Origin: Legionella spiritensis
GTDB taxonomy: Bacteria; Pseudomonadota; Gammaproteobacteria; Legionellales; Legionellaceae
Reading direction: 5' to 3'
Length of the DNA: 64,000 nucleotides
Assembly: GCF_900186965.1 (NCBI RefSeq)
Contig: NZ_LT906457.1
Coordinates: 1,886,501-1,950,500 of the forward strand
The notes under the pieces are model-generated. The model worked only from the letters and a program-made list of their open reading frames with translations, searched no databases and was not told where the DNA came from. The position numbers were made by a program, and so were the translations under genes. Below, piece by piece: positions 33,693 to 43,591 of this stretch (its first letter is position 1; each line of letters opens with the position of its first letter).

Positions 33693-35320
33693 ATTATCAA
33701 ATTGTTCCTGTGACAGATGTGGCGCAAGAACTGCCAGGATTCGTACGATGTTTCTGTCTCTATATAAATAGGGATAACCCTGCTTGTTAGCTCATTAACG
33801 AGTTGATTTGACAAGAAAGGTGCCATGCCTTCTATAAGTCGTATAAACTCAAAATGCGTATACGTAGTTACATCCTTTGTCCAACCAATTACCAGTCTAT
33901 CCAACAGTTCCTGAGTCGCGCATGGTGCAAGAGCCACTATGGCTCTTGCCGCGTCCTCCGCTATATCGTGAGACTCTAGCCAGCCGGCAAATTCATTAAC
34001 CGCTTTACTCGACTGCTCCTGTGACAAGTGTGGTGCGATATTTTCTATGATTCGCACGACATCATGACAAACATATTTATATCCGAACCATTCTGGCAAC
34101 CTTGAAACCAGCCTATCCAGACGATCCTGTGACAACCGGGGCGCAACAATTTTTATGACTGGCACAATGTCTTTAACATCATCATTGGGCATTAACCGGC
34201 TTGTTAATTTATCAAACATTTTATCCGATTGTTCCTGTGACAAGTATGGCGCCAGGCGTTTAATGATTTGTAAGGCAACAGAACGAACCGCCGCCCTGTC
34301 CTTATCATTTACCTGGTCTTCAGGGTCATTCGGCACTTTATCTGATTGTTTCCGTGAAAAGCTCGGGGTCACTTTTTTTATAAGACCTGCCGCAGCATGA
34401 TGAAGGTATTTTCGCTTTTTATTTGTCCATCCTGTTAACTTATCCGAGCGCCTTTGTGAAGGATATGGGGCAATATTTTCTATGGTTTCTACAACATCAT
34501 ACTGAGCATGCCCTCGCCCATCCTTTATTCGCCCTGTTAATTCATCGATCAATTTATCGAACTGTTTCTGTGATAAACGTGGTAACGCTTTGTTTATGAT
34601 TTGCACAATTGTAGCATCGTACTCATAATATTCCTTACCCAGTAACTCGCCTGTTACTATTAACTGTCCCATCAGTACATCAACAATTTTCTCCAACTGT
34701 TCCTGTGGCAGGCGTAGCACAACACTGTCTATGAGGTTCAGAGCCGCATCAGAAGCCTTATTGTTCTTACCCGTTAACCGGCTTGTTAACTTATCAATCA
34801 AATTATCCCAAGATGCTTGCGACAAATGGCGTGCGCTATTCCTGAAGGCTTCACCAATCAGGCTGCGATCCTCATAATGCCACGTCGTCATTAAAAATCC
34901 TGTTATTTTATCCACTAAATTGTTTATTTTTAATCCCAACAGCACGCTTAACAAATGAATAACTGCCAGCTTGTGCGGGAACGTTCCGGACGGATCTTGA
35001 AGGGATCCGGATAACCGGTGATACCATTCGATTTTGAGTTGGTTCAAAGAGGCGTTTTTAAGGCGTTGTGCCTTCTCACTTAAAAAGATAAACACCCTGT
35101 CTTGAGACAACCATGTTTCGGCCAGCATTTTCTGGTACGTACAAGCCTCAGGGCCTTTTCTTTCAAATACCGCTTCTATACAAAAAATATAATGAGGGAA
35201 AGAGGCGTTTTTAAATTCAAAAAGGGTTCTCAGGGAAAGATAGGGAGAAAGCTTTTGTTTTATCAGATATTCATCAATAGAATCTAATCCAACCGCCATT
35301 TCCTTATGACCGGCTATCAT
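33689..35320 (-). CDS. HEAT-like repeat protein, N-terminal part of a frameshifted gene
   Basis: 543 codons from ATG 35320 (GGAG eight bases upstream). Residues 1-110 form a helical N-terminal domain with FKNASFPHYIFCIEAVFERK, not recognised; from about 115 onward, HEAT-like repeats with the core LAPYLSQEQSDKMFDKLTSR and IENIAPHLSQEQSSKAVNEF. The last 30 or so residues (after NELTSRVIP) abandon the repeat pattern, and the correct pattern resumes in another frame. This marks a one-base frameshift at about 33765-33800. Joined, the two halves would be about 970 residues. It could be a pseudogene, a sequencing error or, least likely, a programmed frameshift. Confidence 0.65.
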   Translation of the reverse strand: MIAGHKEMAVGLDSIDEYLIKQKLSPYLSLRTLFEFKNASFPHYIFCIEAVFERKGPEACTYQKMLAETWLSQDRVFIFLSEKAQRLKNASLNQLKIEWYHRLSGSLQDPSGTFPHKLAVIHLLSVLLGLKINNLVDKITGFLMTTWHYEDRSLIGEAFRNSARHLSQASWDNLIDKLTSRLTGKNNKASDAALNLIDSVVLRLPQEQLEKIVDVLMGQLIVTGELLGKEYYEYDATIVQIINKALPRLSQKQFDKLIDELTGRIKDGRGHAQYDVVETIENIAPYPSQRRSDKLTGWTNKKRKYLHHAAAGLIKKVTPSFSRKQSDKVPNDPEDQVNDKDRAAVRSVALQIIKRLAPYLSQEQSDKMFDKLTSRLMPNDDVKDIVPVIKIVAPRLSQDRLDRLVSRLPEWFGYKYVCHDVVRIIENIAPHLSQEQSSKAVNEFAGWLESHDIAEDAARAIVALAPCATQELLDRLVIGWTKDVTTYTHFEFIRLIEGMAPFLSNQLVNELTSRVIPIYIETETSYESWQFLRHICHRNNLII

Positions 35321-35367
35321 TGTGCCATCTCCAACCAGGGTTTTATTTTTTCTTGCAGGCTACAAAA

Positions 35368-36762
35368 TTATCGTCTTTTTACCCGTTTTAACAAACGCTT
35401 TTTCCGCTTAATCTGGCGATCGGTCAATTTGTTCTTTTTGTCTTTAAAAGGGTTGGTTCCACCCTTGAATTCCAACTTTAACGGCGTACCAATCAAACCC
35501 AGTTGAGTAACAAATGTATTGTTCAGATAGCGTTTATAACTTTCCGGCAAGGAATCCAGCTGATTACCATGAATCACAATGATTGGGGGATTATGGCCTC
35601 CGGCGTGGGCGTAGCGCAATTTGATCCGTCGGCCTTTGACCATTGGCGGGTTATGTTGCTCAACAGCGTCCTGCAGCAAACGGGTTAATTTGGGCGTTGA
35701 AAAAGCTTGCACGGCTGATTGATAGGCTTGTCCGATATCCTCAAACAGCAGACCCACACCGCTGCCATGCAACGCCGAAATAAAACGTGTTTTTGCAAAC
35801 CGGACAAAATGCAGGCGCCTGGATAATTCCATACGGACTTGTTCCTTGTGATCCGCTTCCAGTCCGTCCCATTTATTAACGGCTACGACCAGTGCCTTGC
35901 CGGCTTCAATGATAAAACCCAGCAAATGCATATCCTGCTCGGTGATCCCTTCCTGTGCATCAACTAACATCAGACAAACGTGGGCTTCCTTAATGGCTTG
36001 CAGGGTTTTAATAATGGAAAATTTTTCAATTTTTTCATCAACACGTGAACGACGCCGAACCCCCGCCGTATCAACGAGCACATAGTGTTTCTCGTCTCTG
36101 ACGAAAGGAATGGCGATGCTGTCGCGGGTTGTACCAGGCATGTCATAGACCACCACCCGTTCTTCACCAAGCATACGGTTGACAAGGGTGGATTTGCCAA
36201 CGTTGGGTCGCCCTACAAACGCAATTTTAATGGCATGGTCTTCTGGTGTTAACGCGTCCTGATCGGCGTTACTTGTAAAATTTTCGGTAATGCTGGTTAA
36301 AAGAGTCTGGATTCCGCGACCATGAGACGCGGAAATCGCATAGATATTGTTAAAACCCAATGATTGAAATTCCGCCGCGGCAATTTCTTCATCCAGGCCG
36401 TCTGCTTTGTTAACAACCAGATAAACGGGTTTATTTATTTTTCTTAGCCGAAGGGCAATACTTTCGTCAATCCCCACAAGCCCTGCCCGGCCATCTACCA
36501 GAAAAAGGACAATATTCGCTTCATCTATGGCTGTTTCCGATTGTCTGGACATTAATGTATCGACAGCCGCATCATCGACACCCACGCCGCCCGTATCCAC
36601 CACAATAAAGGGCTTGTCTTCAAAAACAGCTTGCCCGTACTGCCTGTCACGAGTCAAACCTGGAAAATCAGCGACTAACGCATCCTGTGTTTTTGTCAAA
36701 CGATTAAATAAAGTGGATTTGCCCACATTCGGGCGACCAACTAATACAACGACTGGAATCAT
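35368..36762 (-). CDS. der: Der (EngA), double-domain ribosome-assembly GTPase
   Basis: 464 residues with two consecutive GTPase domains. Each has a P-loop GRPNVGKST (residues 8-16 and about 184-192), a switch-II DTAGV/DTGGV and NKxD motifs (NKAD, NKWD). A KH-like domain closes the protein, with a lysine/arginine-rich tail. It binds the 50S precursor and is essential in most bacteria. Last gene of the pilW-rodZ-hisS-yfgM-bamB-der operon, four bases after bamB. Confidence 0.97.
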   Translation of the reverse strand: MIPVVVLVGRPNVGKSTLFNRLTKTQDALVADFPGLTRDRQYGQAVFEDKPFIVVDTGGVGVDDAAVDTLMSRQSETAIDEANIVLFLVDGRAGLVGIDESIALRLRKINKPVYLVVNKADGLDEEIAAAEFQSLGFNNIYAISASHGRGIQTLLTSITENFTSNADQDALTPEDHAIKIAFVGRPNVGKSTLVNRMLGEERVVVYDMPGTTRDSIAIPFVRDEKHYVLVDTAGVRRRSRVDEKIEKFSIIKTLQAIKEAHVCLMLVDAQEGITEQDMHLLGFIIEAGKALVVAVNKWDGLEADHKEQVRMELSRRLHFVRFAKTRFISALHGSGVGLLFEDIGQAYQSAVQAFSTPKLTRLLQDAVEQHNPPMVKGRRIKLRYAHAGGHNPPIIVIHGNQLDSLPESYKRYLNNTFVTQLGLIGTPLKLEFKGGTNPFKDKKNKLTDRQIKRKKRLLKRVKRR

Positions 36763-36766
36763 GAAT

Positions 36767-37927
36767 TTAACTCACCAAATACCGGCTTAATTTGCCATTG
36801 GCCGTCATCACATATAAATTATGGTCGGAAACGACAGGAGCGACATTGACCGGACCACCCATCGGAACACGGGCTAAAAATTCGCCGCTGGAAGCGGATA
36901 AAACGTGTAACAGTCCTGTTTTATCACCGACAAACAAACGATTGCCCATAAGGACAGGTTCCGTTAATCCCCGTGCTTTCAAGGCCATTTGTTTCCAGTT
37001 TACCTGCCCGTTTTTTCTATTAATAGACCAAATCACATCATCCGTATCGGTGACATAAAGATTATTGCCAACGACGGTCATATTCTTGTAAATTGAGGCG
37101 GGTTTTCGCCATAAAAAATGGCCGTCCTGCAGGGAAAGCGCGCCAAGATACCCCTGATAACTTCCGAGAAGCGCCACATTGTTAATAACGATGGGATCCG
37201 CATCAATATCCACCAGGCGTTCAACATCACTGGAACCTGTTGCATAGGCGATACTTCGCTGCCAGAGAACCCGTCCTGTTTCCTGTTCAACCGCGTCCAT
37301 TTTTCCATCGGAATAACCAACCAGAATCATATTTCCGAGTACGACAGGCGAGGAGCTGGCCTTCAATATCAAATTAGGAGCGCCATGATCGGAAACCCAA
37401 AGCCTGGCGCCATTTTTCAGATCAAGCGCATAAAGATTGCCATCGATAGATTTTGCAATCACACGTCCGTTAGAAATGACGGGGTTGGCCAATACCTCAC
37501 TGGAAACCTTCGCCTTCCAGAGTTCGCTTCCATCGCTTTGTTTCAAAGCCGTCAAACTGGAATCATCGGTCGCGACAATAACATGGCCTGACGCGACAGT
37601 CGGTCCGCTAACCGGATCGGATGACAGTTTTTTTGACCAGACTGGCGCGCCGGTAGATTTATTAATGGCCTGAACATTTCCGGCTCCGTCCGCACTATAG
37701 ATGATGTTGCCGACAATGACCGGTTTTAGTTTGGGATTATCATTTTTCTTCGAACGCCCTACAGGAGCGGTCCATTTTTCGACCATACTTACCCGCGATT
37801 TAACCGGGGGCAGAGCGTCCGGCTTTGGTGTATTGTCTTTTCCCAGCATGTAATCATCAATGGTGCTGCACGCCGCAGATAAAACACATAGAGCAATAAC
37901 AATCAAATTTCTTTTAATGTACAACAT
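36767..37927 (-). CDS. bamB: BamB, outer-membrane assembly lipoprotein
   Basis: 386-residue lipoprotein with lipobox LSAAC (Cys near residue 20) and an eight-bladed PQQ-type beta-propeller (blades such as [20 protein letters not shown] and [13 protein letters not shown]). It forms part of the BAM complex that inserts barrel proteins in the outer membrane. AGAGG lies before the ATG. Lies between yfgM and der as in many gammaproteobacteria. Confidence 0.95.
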   Translation of the reverse strand: MLYIKRNLIVIALCVLSAACSTIDDYMLGKDNTPKPDALPPVKSRVSMVEKWTAPVGRSKKNDNPKLKPVIVGNIIYSADGAGNVQAINKSTGAPVWSKKLSSDPVSGPTVASGHVIVATDDSSLTALKQSDGSELWKAKVSSEVLANPVISNGRVIAKSIDGNLYALDLKNGARLWVSDHGAPNLILKASSSPVVLGNMILVGYSDGKMDAVEQETGRVLWQRSIAYATGSSDVERLVDIDADPIVINNVALLGSYQGYLGALSLQDGHFLWRKPASIYKNMTVVGNNLYVTDTDDVIWSINRKNGQVNWKQMALKARGLTEPVLMGNRLFVGDKTGLLHVLSASSGEFLARVPMGGPVNVAPVVSDHNLYVMTANGKLSRYLVS

Positions 37928-37939
37928 AAAACCTCTTTA

Positions 37940-38617
37940 TCAAGCCGCTTGTAATGAATGTTTATCATTCGACATCGATTGCGTCAGCGAGGCGAGTTCG
38001 TTTGTCTTCATTTCCAGGAACAAATTGCCCATACCCTTGATACGAGTCTGACTCATTGCTTCCTTATAAGACAAAATTGCCTGCTGATACTTACCGGTTG
38101 CCGCAAAAATATCACCTTTCAACTCATTAATGAGCGGCATATAAGCCCCATCATCAACCACACTCAATTCGGTCAACGCCTTGTCAAACTGCTTCTCGGC
38201 AACAAATAAACGTGAAATCCGAAGTTTTGCAATTTGCTTGAAGGCGGACATGGTGGAATGCTTTGCAACATAATCCAGCATATCTCTCGCTTTGTTATAA
38301 TCATTCTTTTTTATATACAATTTGGCCAGGGTCATTCTTGCCACATCGGCATATACTGTCTGGCCGTATTCATTAATCAATTGGTTGGAATAAGCCCTGA
38401 TATCCTTATTATTCTCGTTGGAAAAAGCCAGGATTAAGTGTTCGTAAGCGTTTGACGCTTGTGTCTTGATTTTGTACTGATGCCAATTCCAGTATTTGTA
38501 GCCGGAAACGCCTAATAATAACAATGAAACCAGAATAGTAATCCACGTACTATGGCGACTCCACCACTTTTTTATGGCGTCTATTTGCTCGTCTTCAGTC
38601 ATATAAACCGACATCAT
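37940..38617 (-). CDS. yfgM: YfgM-like membrane TPR protein
   Basis: 225-residue inner-membrane protein: short cytoplasmic N-terminus (EDEQIDAIKKWWSRH), one membrane helix at about 22-40, then periplasmic TPR repeats (ARMTLAKLYIKKNDYNKARD, ELKGDIFAATGKYQQAILSY). In E. coli, YfgM associates with the SecYEG-PpiD translocon. GGAG precedes the ATG. Position between hisS and bamB supports the call. Confidence 0.92.
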   Translation of the reverse strand: MMSVYMTEDEQIDAIKKWWSRHSTWITILVSLLLLGVSGYKYWNWHQYKIKTQASNAYEHLILAFSNENNKDIRAYSNQLINEYGQTVYADVARMTLAKLYIKKNDYNKARDMLDYVAKHSTMSAFKQIAKLRISRLFVAEKQFDKALTELSVVDDGAYMPLINELKGDIFAATGKYQQAILSYKEAMSQTRIKGMGNLFLEMKTNELASLTQSMSNDKHSLQAA

Positions 38618-38626
38618 ATTCTCCTG

Positions 38627-39907
38627 CTATCGTCCAAGATAGTCGTTTATTCGTATTGCCAAATCCTGCTGGGGCATAGTGAACTGTTCCTCGTGATTTC
38701 GCAAGTTTTTCACACTGACCTGTTCGTTTTTCATTTCATCCTCGCCCAGAATAATAGCAAGATCAGCCCCGCTTTTATCGGCCTTTTTGAATTGACTTTT
38801 AAAGCCGCCACCCGCGGTATTGGTAATGACAGACCAGTCGCTGCGAAAATCTCTTAATTGTTCAGCAAGACCTAACGCGCTCTGCGTGGCCGAATCATCA
38901 CCGATGATAATAAACAACGTCGGGTGTTTATTATCATCGAGTGTCACTTGTAATGTTTCCATTAACAATAGCAGGCGCTCAGCCCCCATGGCGAATCCAA
39001 CCGCGGGGGTCGGATTACCGCCCAGATGTTCAACCAGAACATCATACCGCCCACCGGCGCAAACCGTTGCCTGACTGCCCAGTTTGTCGGTGACCCATTC
39101 AAAAACGGTATGGCCGTAATAATCCAGTCCTCTAACCAGAAATGGATTAAGCTGGTAAGCAATCCCCAGAGAGTCGAGACCCGCGCAAAAAGATTGAAAA
39201 TGGGTTTTGCTCTCTTCACCAAGCATGTCCATCAATTTCGGTGCGTTTGAGATCAACGCTTGTATATCAGGATTTTTACTATCCAGAATGCGAAGGGGAT
39301 TTCTATCCAGTCGTTTTATGGAATCCTCGTCAAGTACGTCCAGATTAGCCCGGAAAAAACGCTGTAATTCCTCTTTATACAAGCGCCGCTCATCCAGCGT
39401 ACCCAATGTATTGATTTGCAATACGACGGATTGATCAATCCTCAATTCCCGCCATAACCGTAAACACATGGCTATCAATTCAAGCTCTACCGCTGTTCCC
39501 GGGATATTCAGCGCTTCCACACCAAATTGGGTAAACTGACGATATCGACCCTTTTGTGGTTTTTCATGGCGATACATGGGACCCATGTACCAGAGTTTTT
39601 GCTGTTGATTATGCAAAAGCCCGTGCTCAAGACAGGCACGAAGACATCCCGCGGTACCCTCAGGCCGCAAGGTCAGACTGTCGCCATTCAAATCGGTAAA
39701 CGTATACATTTCCTTTTCAACGATATCGGTCACTTCTCCGATAGTACGTTTGAAAAGTTGCGTGCTTTCCACAAGAGGAAAGCGTATTTCCTGATATCCG
39801 TACTGCAATAGACAGTCTGCGAATATTTTCTCTACGGATCGCCACAATGATGTTTGATGAGGCAGTATGTCATTCATGCCTCGAATTGCCTGGATTCGTT
39901 CAGCCAC
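38627..39907 (-). CDS. hisS: histidyl-tRNA synthetase
   Basis: 426-residue class II aminoacyl-tRNA synthetase. Motif 1 region RGMNDILP near the start; motif 2 TLRPEGTAGCLRACLEHG with YMGPMYRHEKPQKGRYRQF; histidine-specific LVRGLDYYGHTVFEW and CAGGRYDVLV; C-terminal anticodon-binding domain (residues about 325-426). GTG start at 39907, which overlaps the end of rodZ by eight bases. No ispG gene lies between rodZ and hisS, unlike E. coli. Confidence 0.97.
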   Translation of the reverse strand: MAERIQAIRGMNDILPHQTSLWRSVEKIFADCLLQYGYQEIRFPLVESTQLFKRTIGEVTDIVEKEMYTFTDLNGDSLTLRPEGTAGCLRACLEHGLLHNQQQKLWYMGPMYRHEKPQKGRYRQFTQFGVEALNIPGTAVELELIAMCLRLWRELRIDQSVVLQINTLGTLDERRLYKEELQRFFRANLDVLDEDSIKRLDRNPLRILDSKNPDIQALISNAPKLMDMLGEESKTHFQSFCAGLDSLGIAYQLNPFLVRGLDYYGHTVFEWVTDKLGSQATVCAGGRYDVLVEHLGGNPTPAVGFAMGAERLLLLMETLQVTLDDNKHPTLFIIIGDDSATQSALGLAEQLRDFRSDWSVITNTAGGGFKSQFKKADKSGADLAIILGEDEMKNEQVSVKNLRNHEEQFTMPQQDLAIRINDYLGR

Positions 39908-40478
39908 CCTTTTTCTCCGAAGAAACGGACGATGAATCGGCTCTGAACATCGACTGCATTTTTGAAATATCGGTTAATTTAACTTCCATTTCCTTGTCAG
40001 GCTGTTTCGCTAACGCCACTCCCGATCCGGCTTGTTTTCCGGAAAAAAACAGCTTGCCATCATTGCTTTTCTGCCACCAGAAACTAATAGCGACAATCGC
40101 GCTGATAGCAACAAGAGCACTTACCCAGCGAACAAGGCGCTCTCCTCGATTTGTTTCACGTCTGCTTTGCCATAAAGCGATTTTTTCGGCTTTGCGTTCG
40201 GCCATAAAGATATTATTGAATGATGCCAGATAAGGCTCCGGCAATACATCCAGCAATTTGGCGTAGGCTCGAAAATAACCTTTGACAAAAACAGGCTCAG
40301 GCATCTGTTCATAGTCGCCTGCTTCCAGAAGCTCAATCACTTTTACCCGTAAATGCAGCTTGCTCGCAACGTATTCGCGACTGTAACCCTTTTGCTCACG
40401 AATGTGCGCCAGGTGTGCGCCGGGATTTTCAATAGGATTTTGTGATAATTCATCCGTTACTGTTGTGTTCGTAGTCAT
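39900..40478 (-). CDS. rodZ: RodZ-like helix-turn-helix membrane protein
   Basis: 192 residues from ATG 40478 (GGAG upstream). N-terminal Xre-type helix-turn-helix (HLAHIREQKGYSREYVASKL), FVKGYFRAYAKLLDV, a basic juxtamembrane stretch, and one membrane helix at about 129-146 (LVRWVSALVAISAIVAISFW). RodZ links MreB to the membrane and controls rod shape. Shorter than E. coli RodZ (337): the periplasmic part is only about 45 residues, with no beta-domain visible. It overlaps the end of pilW by 29 bases. Confidence 0.88.
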   Translation of the reverse strand: MTTNTTVTDELSQNPIENPGAHLAHIREQKGYSREYVASKLHLRVKVIELLEAGDYEQMPEPVFVKGYFRAYAKLLDVLPEPYLASFNNIFMAERKAEKIALWQSRRETNRGERLVRWVSALVAISAIVAISFWWQKSNDGKLFFSGKQAGSGVALAKQPDKEMEVKLTDISKMQSMFRADSSSVSSEKKGG

Positions 40479-41244
40479 TTTTTTCTCCGGCAACATTATT
40501 AGTGAACCTTCCCAGGCGTTGCTTATAAAAATCTTCCATGTCCGCTTTCTCCGCCTTATGCGCAGCATCAACGGCCAAAGCAAGCAAGGAGGGATCATTC
40601 AAAGCCATTTCCTGATATTTTTGCAGAATCTTCAGTGCTTTGGATGGATCATTTTGTTTTATTTCCAGTGTTACGAGTTCTACCAGTGATTGCCTGCGAT
40701 GCGGATCCTGTTCAAGAGCCTTGGTAAAATAATGCTCCGCCTTCGCAAGATCAGGAATCGCGCTGGCGCAAAGTCCCGCATTTTCATAAGCACCGGCGCT
40801 ATGGATATAATGGACATCGTTCACCGCTTTTAAAAAATAGCGTTCGGCTTCCTTATATTTACCTGAACGACACAAAAAAGTACCATAATTATTCAGTTGC
40901 GACCCATCATTCGGTGCAAGCGACAACGCCTTGCTGTAGTAGTTTTTCGCCTCATCCACATCGCCTGTTTTTTCCAGGAAATAAGCCATGGCGACATTCA
41001 CGTCAGGCGAATTGGGTTCCATTTGCAAGGCGTAGAGTAATTTTCTTTTCGCTCGCGGCGTATCACCCTGTTTCAGGTAAGCCAGACCCAGTTGAGTATT
41101 ATAACCAGCCGCCTTGCTTAACTTCTGCTCTTTGACCTGTTTTTTTCGCTCAGTTTCCAGGCTATGTTGACATGCCTGCAGAAGCAAAAATACGCATAAG
41201 GAAGCTAACCAGCCAATTTGTTTCCAGCCTGACCTTCTGCCCAT
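40450..41244 (-). CDS. pilW: PilW/PilF, type IV pilus secretin assembly lipoprotein
   Basis: 264-residue lipoprotein. Starting at ATG 41244, a signal peptide ends with LLLQAC. The mature part is a TPR superhelix (YNTQLGLAYLKQGDTPRAKR, SQLNNYGTFLCRSGKYKEAE, CASAIPDLAKAEHYFTKALE). It pilots assembly of the PilQ secretin. An in-frame upstream extension of 42 residues has no signal peptide and is not used. The position upstream of rodZ is the usual one. Confidence 0.9.
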   Translation of the reverse strand: MGRRSGWKQIGWLASLCVFLLLQACQHSLETERKKQVKEQKLSKAAGYNTQLGLAYLKQGDTPRAKRKLLYALQMEPNSPDVNVAMAYFLEKTGDVDEAKNYYSKALSLAPNDGSQLNNYGTFLCRSGKYKEAERYFLKAVNDVHYIHSAGAYENAGLCASAIPDLAKAEHYFTKALEQDPHRRQSLVELVTLEIKQNDPSKALKILQKYQEMALNDPSLLALAVDAAHKAEKADMEDFYKQRLGRFTNNVAGEKNDYEHNSNG

Positions 41245-41489
41245 TATTCCACCACAAAGATATGATCGCTCGTCGCAAACACCGGATTTCAAAGCATGGC
41301 GGTCGAACATTTTTAATATCGAAATTCGACGATAACCAGTCAAACCAAATAGCATGCGCACTATGATCACGAAACCTAGTAAAGATTGTGCATTATACCT
41401 ATGAACAGTGGAATTTCAAAAGGCTTATGCAAAGGATCACAAACTTCCGCAAACAAATTTTTTTCCAGGCGAAAAAGAGAGTGCCTGTA

Positions 41490-41597
41490 TGGAAGCCTGC
41501 AGCCGTATTGCGGATTTCATGTGCCAATATTGCAACAGAAGTTACAGGTGAGTGCGTTTTCCCGCATTTCGGCTTCGCCTTCATGACGGGCTACGGG
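41490..41597. repeat. REP-like pair between rlmN and pilW
   Basis: Left unit (41490-41517, GGAAGCCTGCAGCCGTATTG) and right unit (41558-41597, CCCGCATTTCGGCTTCGCCT then TCATGACGGGCTACGG). This fills part of the 420-base gap between rlmN and pilW; nothing coding is seen in the gap. Confidence 0.8.
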
Positions 41598-41645
41598 AAA
41601 CTATTATTTAGTGTAACAATAATCGCCTCGCTTTCGCCTGGAAAA

Positions 41646-41674
41646 AAATTTGGCACACAGAGCCTAGGCTCTGT
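41646..41674 (-). terminator. terminator-like hairpin at the end of rlmN
   Basis: Perfect 18-base palindrome ACAGAGCCTAGGCTCTGT (41657-41674); on the minus strand it is followed by GTGCCAAATTTTTTT. The rlmN stop codon TAG (41664-41666) lies at its centre. The flanking sequence AAATTTGGCACACAGAGCCT recurs (one mismatch) at about 45506-45525, so this is also part of a small repeat. Confidence 0.5.
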
Positions 41675-42791
41675 CTTCGGAAACCATCTTTTCGTGTGGC
41701 ATAAAATGCAATTTTTGCCATCTTTTGGAGCGGCTGGTTCTATCATTTACCTTTCCAGCCAATTGACCGCATGCCGCATCAATATCATCACCTCGTGTTT
41801 TTCTGGTAATGGTATTGATTCCCTTGGCAACAAGCCGATCACGAAACGAATTAATAGTATCCCGGGAAGAACACTCGTATTCGGTATAGGGAAACGGGTT
41901 AAAAGGAATCAAATTGACCTTGGCCGGAACGTTACGTAATAGTTTAATCAATTGTTCGGCGTGAACAGGCTGATCATTGACGCCCTTTAACATAACGTAT
42001 TCAAAAGTTACCTTGCGTTTTGACTCGTTTTTGAAATAGGTTTTGCAAATTTCCATCAATTGCGCCAACGGATATTTTTTGTTTATGGGCACCAGTTGAT
42101 TACGTAACTCGTCCGTCGGGGCATGCAGCGAAACGGCCAGAGAAACCGGACTCGCGGATTGCAGCCGGATCAGTTCCGGCAACACACCGGATGTACTTAG
42201 TGTCACACGGCGCTTGGACAAACCATAGGCGAAATCATCCATCATAATATCCATGGCGGCGACGACATTATCAAAATTAAGCAACGGCTCACCCATTCCC
42301 ATCATCACCACATTGGTAATTTTTTTATCATGACTGCCATTACTGGTTGATAACTCACGAACAGCCAGCCATACCTGGCCTATGATTTCCGCAGTGGTCA
42401 GATTACGGTTAAACCCTTGTTTGGCCGTGGAGCAAAAACTGCAGTTCAAACCGCAACCAACTTGTGAGGATACGCATAAAGTACCTCTTGTGGTTTCAGG
42501 AATGAATACGGTTTCAATGGAATTACCGCAATCCAGTTTCAACAACCATTTGTGTGTTCCATCGTCGGATTTCTGGCAGGCGATAATCTCCGGCAAACGA
42601 ATTTCCGCTTGTTCAGAAAGCCGATCACGTAATGATTTTCCCAAATTGGTCATGGTTGAAAAATCATGGCAACCGGCCTGATGAATCCACTGCATTACCT
42701 GTTGAGCACGAAACGGCTTTTCACCCAAATCGGTAAAAAACGCTCGCATTTGCTGATAATTGAAATTCAACAGATTAATTTTTTCGCTCAT
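41664..42791 (-). CDS. rlmN: RlmN, radical-SAM 23S rRNA/tRNA methyltransferase
   Basis: 375 residues from ATG 42791. The radical SAM motif C-x3-C-x2-C is seen as [12 protein letters not shown] with the preceding Cys ([10 protein letters not shown]); ARAFF-like N-terminal domain ([13 protein letters not shown]); [14 protein letters not shown]; and the C-terminal Cys in CGQLAG needed for the methyl-transfer intermediate. It methylates A2503 of 23S rRNA and A37 of some tRNAs. The last dozen residues (after LHFMPH) run into the palindrome and may be a repeat-derived extension. Confidence 0.96.
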   Translation of the reverse strand: MSEKINLLNFNYQQMRAFFTDLGEKPFRAQQVMQWIHQAGCHDFSTMTNLGKSLRDRLSEQAEIRLPEIIACQKSDDGTHKWLLKLDCGNSIETVFIPETTRGTLCVSSQVGCGLNCSFCSTAKQGFNRNLTTAEIIGQVWLAVRELSTSNGSHDKKITNVVMMGMGEPLLNFDNVVAAMDIMMDDFAYGLSKRRVTLSTSGVLPELIRLQSASPVSLAVSLHAPTDELRNQLVPINKKYPLAQLMEICKTYFKNESKRKVTFEYVMLKGVNDQPVHAEQLIKLLRNVPAKVNLIPFNPFPYTEYECSSRDTINSFRDRLVAKGINTITRKTRGDDIDAACGQLAGKVNDRTSRSKRWQKLHFMPHEKMVSEDRA

Positions 42792-42813
42792 TACCTGCCC
42801 CGAATACGATGGA

Positions 42814-43239
42814 TTACCTGGCGCAAATTTCGTGAGGCTCAAAAAAGAAAGCGATCTCTTTTTGCGCGTTTTCAGCACTGTCTGAACCATGAACGGCATT
42901 GGCGTCAATATTTTCGGCGAAATCAGCGCGAATTGTTCCGGGAGCCGCTTCCTTGGGATTTGTAGCACCCATGATGTCACGGTTTTTGGCAATGGCGTTA
43001 TCGCCTTGCAAAACCTGAATCATAACCGGACCGGAAATCATGAAAGAAACCAAATCATTAAAAAAGGGACGCTCTTTGTGTACCGCATAAAATCCTTCCG
43101 CCTGCTCACGGCTCAAATGCGTCATTCTGGCAGCCACGATTTTTAAGCCGGCATCTTCAAATCGGGCGTAAATTTTGCCGATAACGGATTTGCTGACAGC
43201 ATCCGGTTTAATAATTGACAAGGTTAATTCTTGAGTCAT
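42814..43239 (-). CDS. ndk: nucleoside diphosphate kinase
   Basis: 141-residue enzyme that equilibrates nucleoside di- and triphosphates. [13 protein letters not shown] opens the fold; [17 protein letters not shown] and [20 protein letters not shown] carry the catalytic His in HGSD. The ATG at 43239 has GGAG upstream; a longer frame to 43293 adds 18 unrelated residues. TATAAT on the minus strand at 43276-43281 may be its -10 box, without a clear -35. Confidence 0.97.
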   Translation of the reverse strand: MTQELTLSIIKPDAVSKSVIGKIYARFEDAGLKIVAARMTHLSREQAEGFYAVHKERPFFNDLVSFMISGPVMIQVLQGDNAIAKNRDIMGATNPKEAAPGTIRADFAENIDANAVHGSDSAENAQKEIAFFFEPHEICAR

Positions 43240-43389
43240 GAATTTACTCCATTCATTTAAAATTAAAAAGACTGAATTATACACGAAAATCAACCAAATG
43301 AACTAATAAAAAACACTATGAAATAAAAAATAAGCTCATAAATGCCTGGAACGCCTAACTGTTCAAAAAAAATAAAATATAAACAACAA

Positions 43390-43418
43390 TTGACTAAAAA
43401 TCCTGGTGCATTTATTAT
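43390..43418 (+). promoter_or_regulatory. promoter candidate of the MFS gene at 43592
   Basis: TTGACT (43390-43395), a 17-base spacer and TATTAT (43413-43418), a near-consensus sigma-70 promoter. It predicts a leader of about 165 bases that contains a six-base hairpin CTCCGC-TAGG-GCGGAG (43508-43523), possibly regulatory. Confidence 0.55.
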
Positions 43419-43591
43419 ATATAGACTGTTTATTTATTTGGCTGATGTTTATGGACTATTTTAGCAAACAACTTTCCGGTAACTCTCAACGACTATCCCT
43501 TATTCTTCTCCGCTAGGGCGGAGCATATATTTCATCATCATAAAAAAACTCAATCTTCTTTAGTTAGCTTATAGAAAGGATTTTTTAAATT

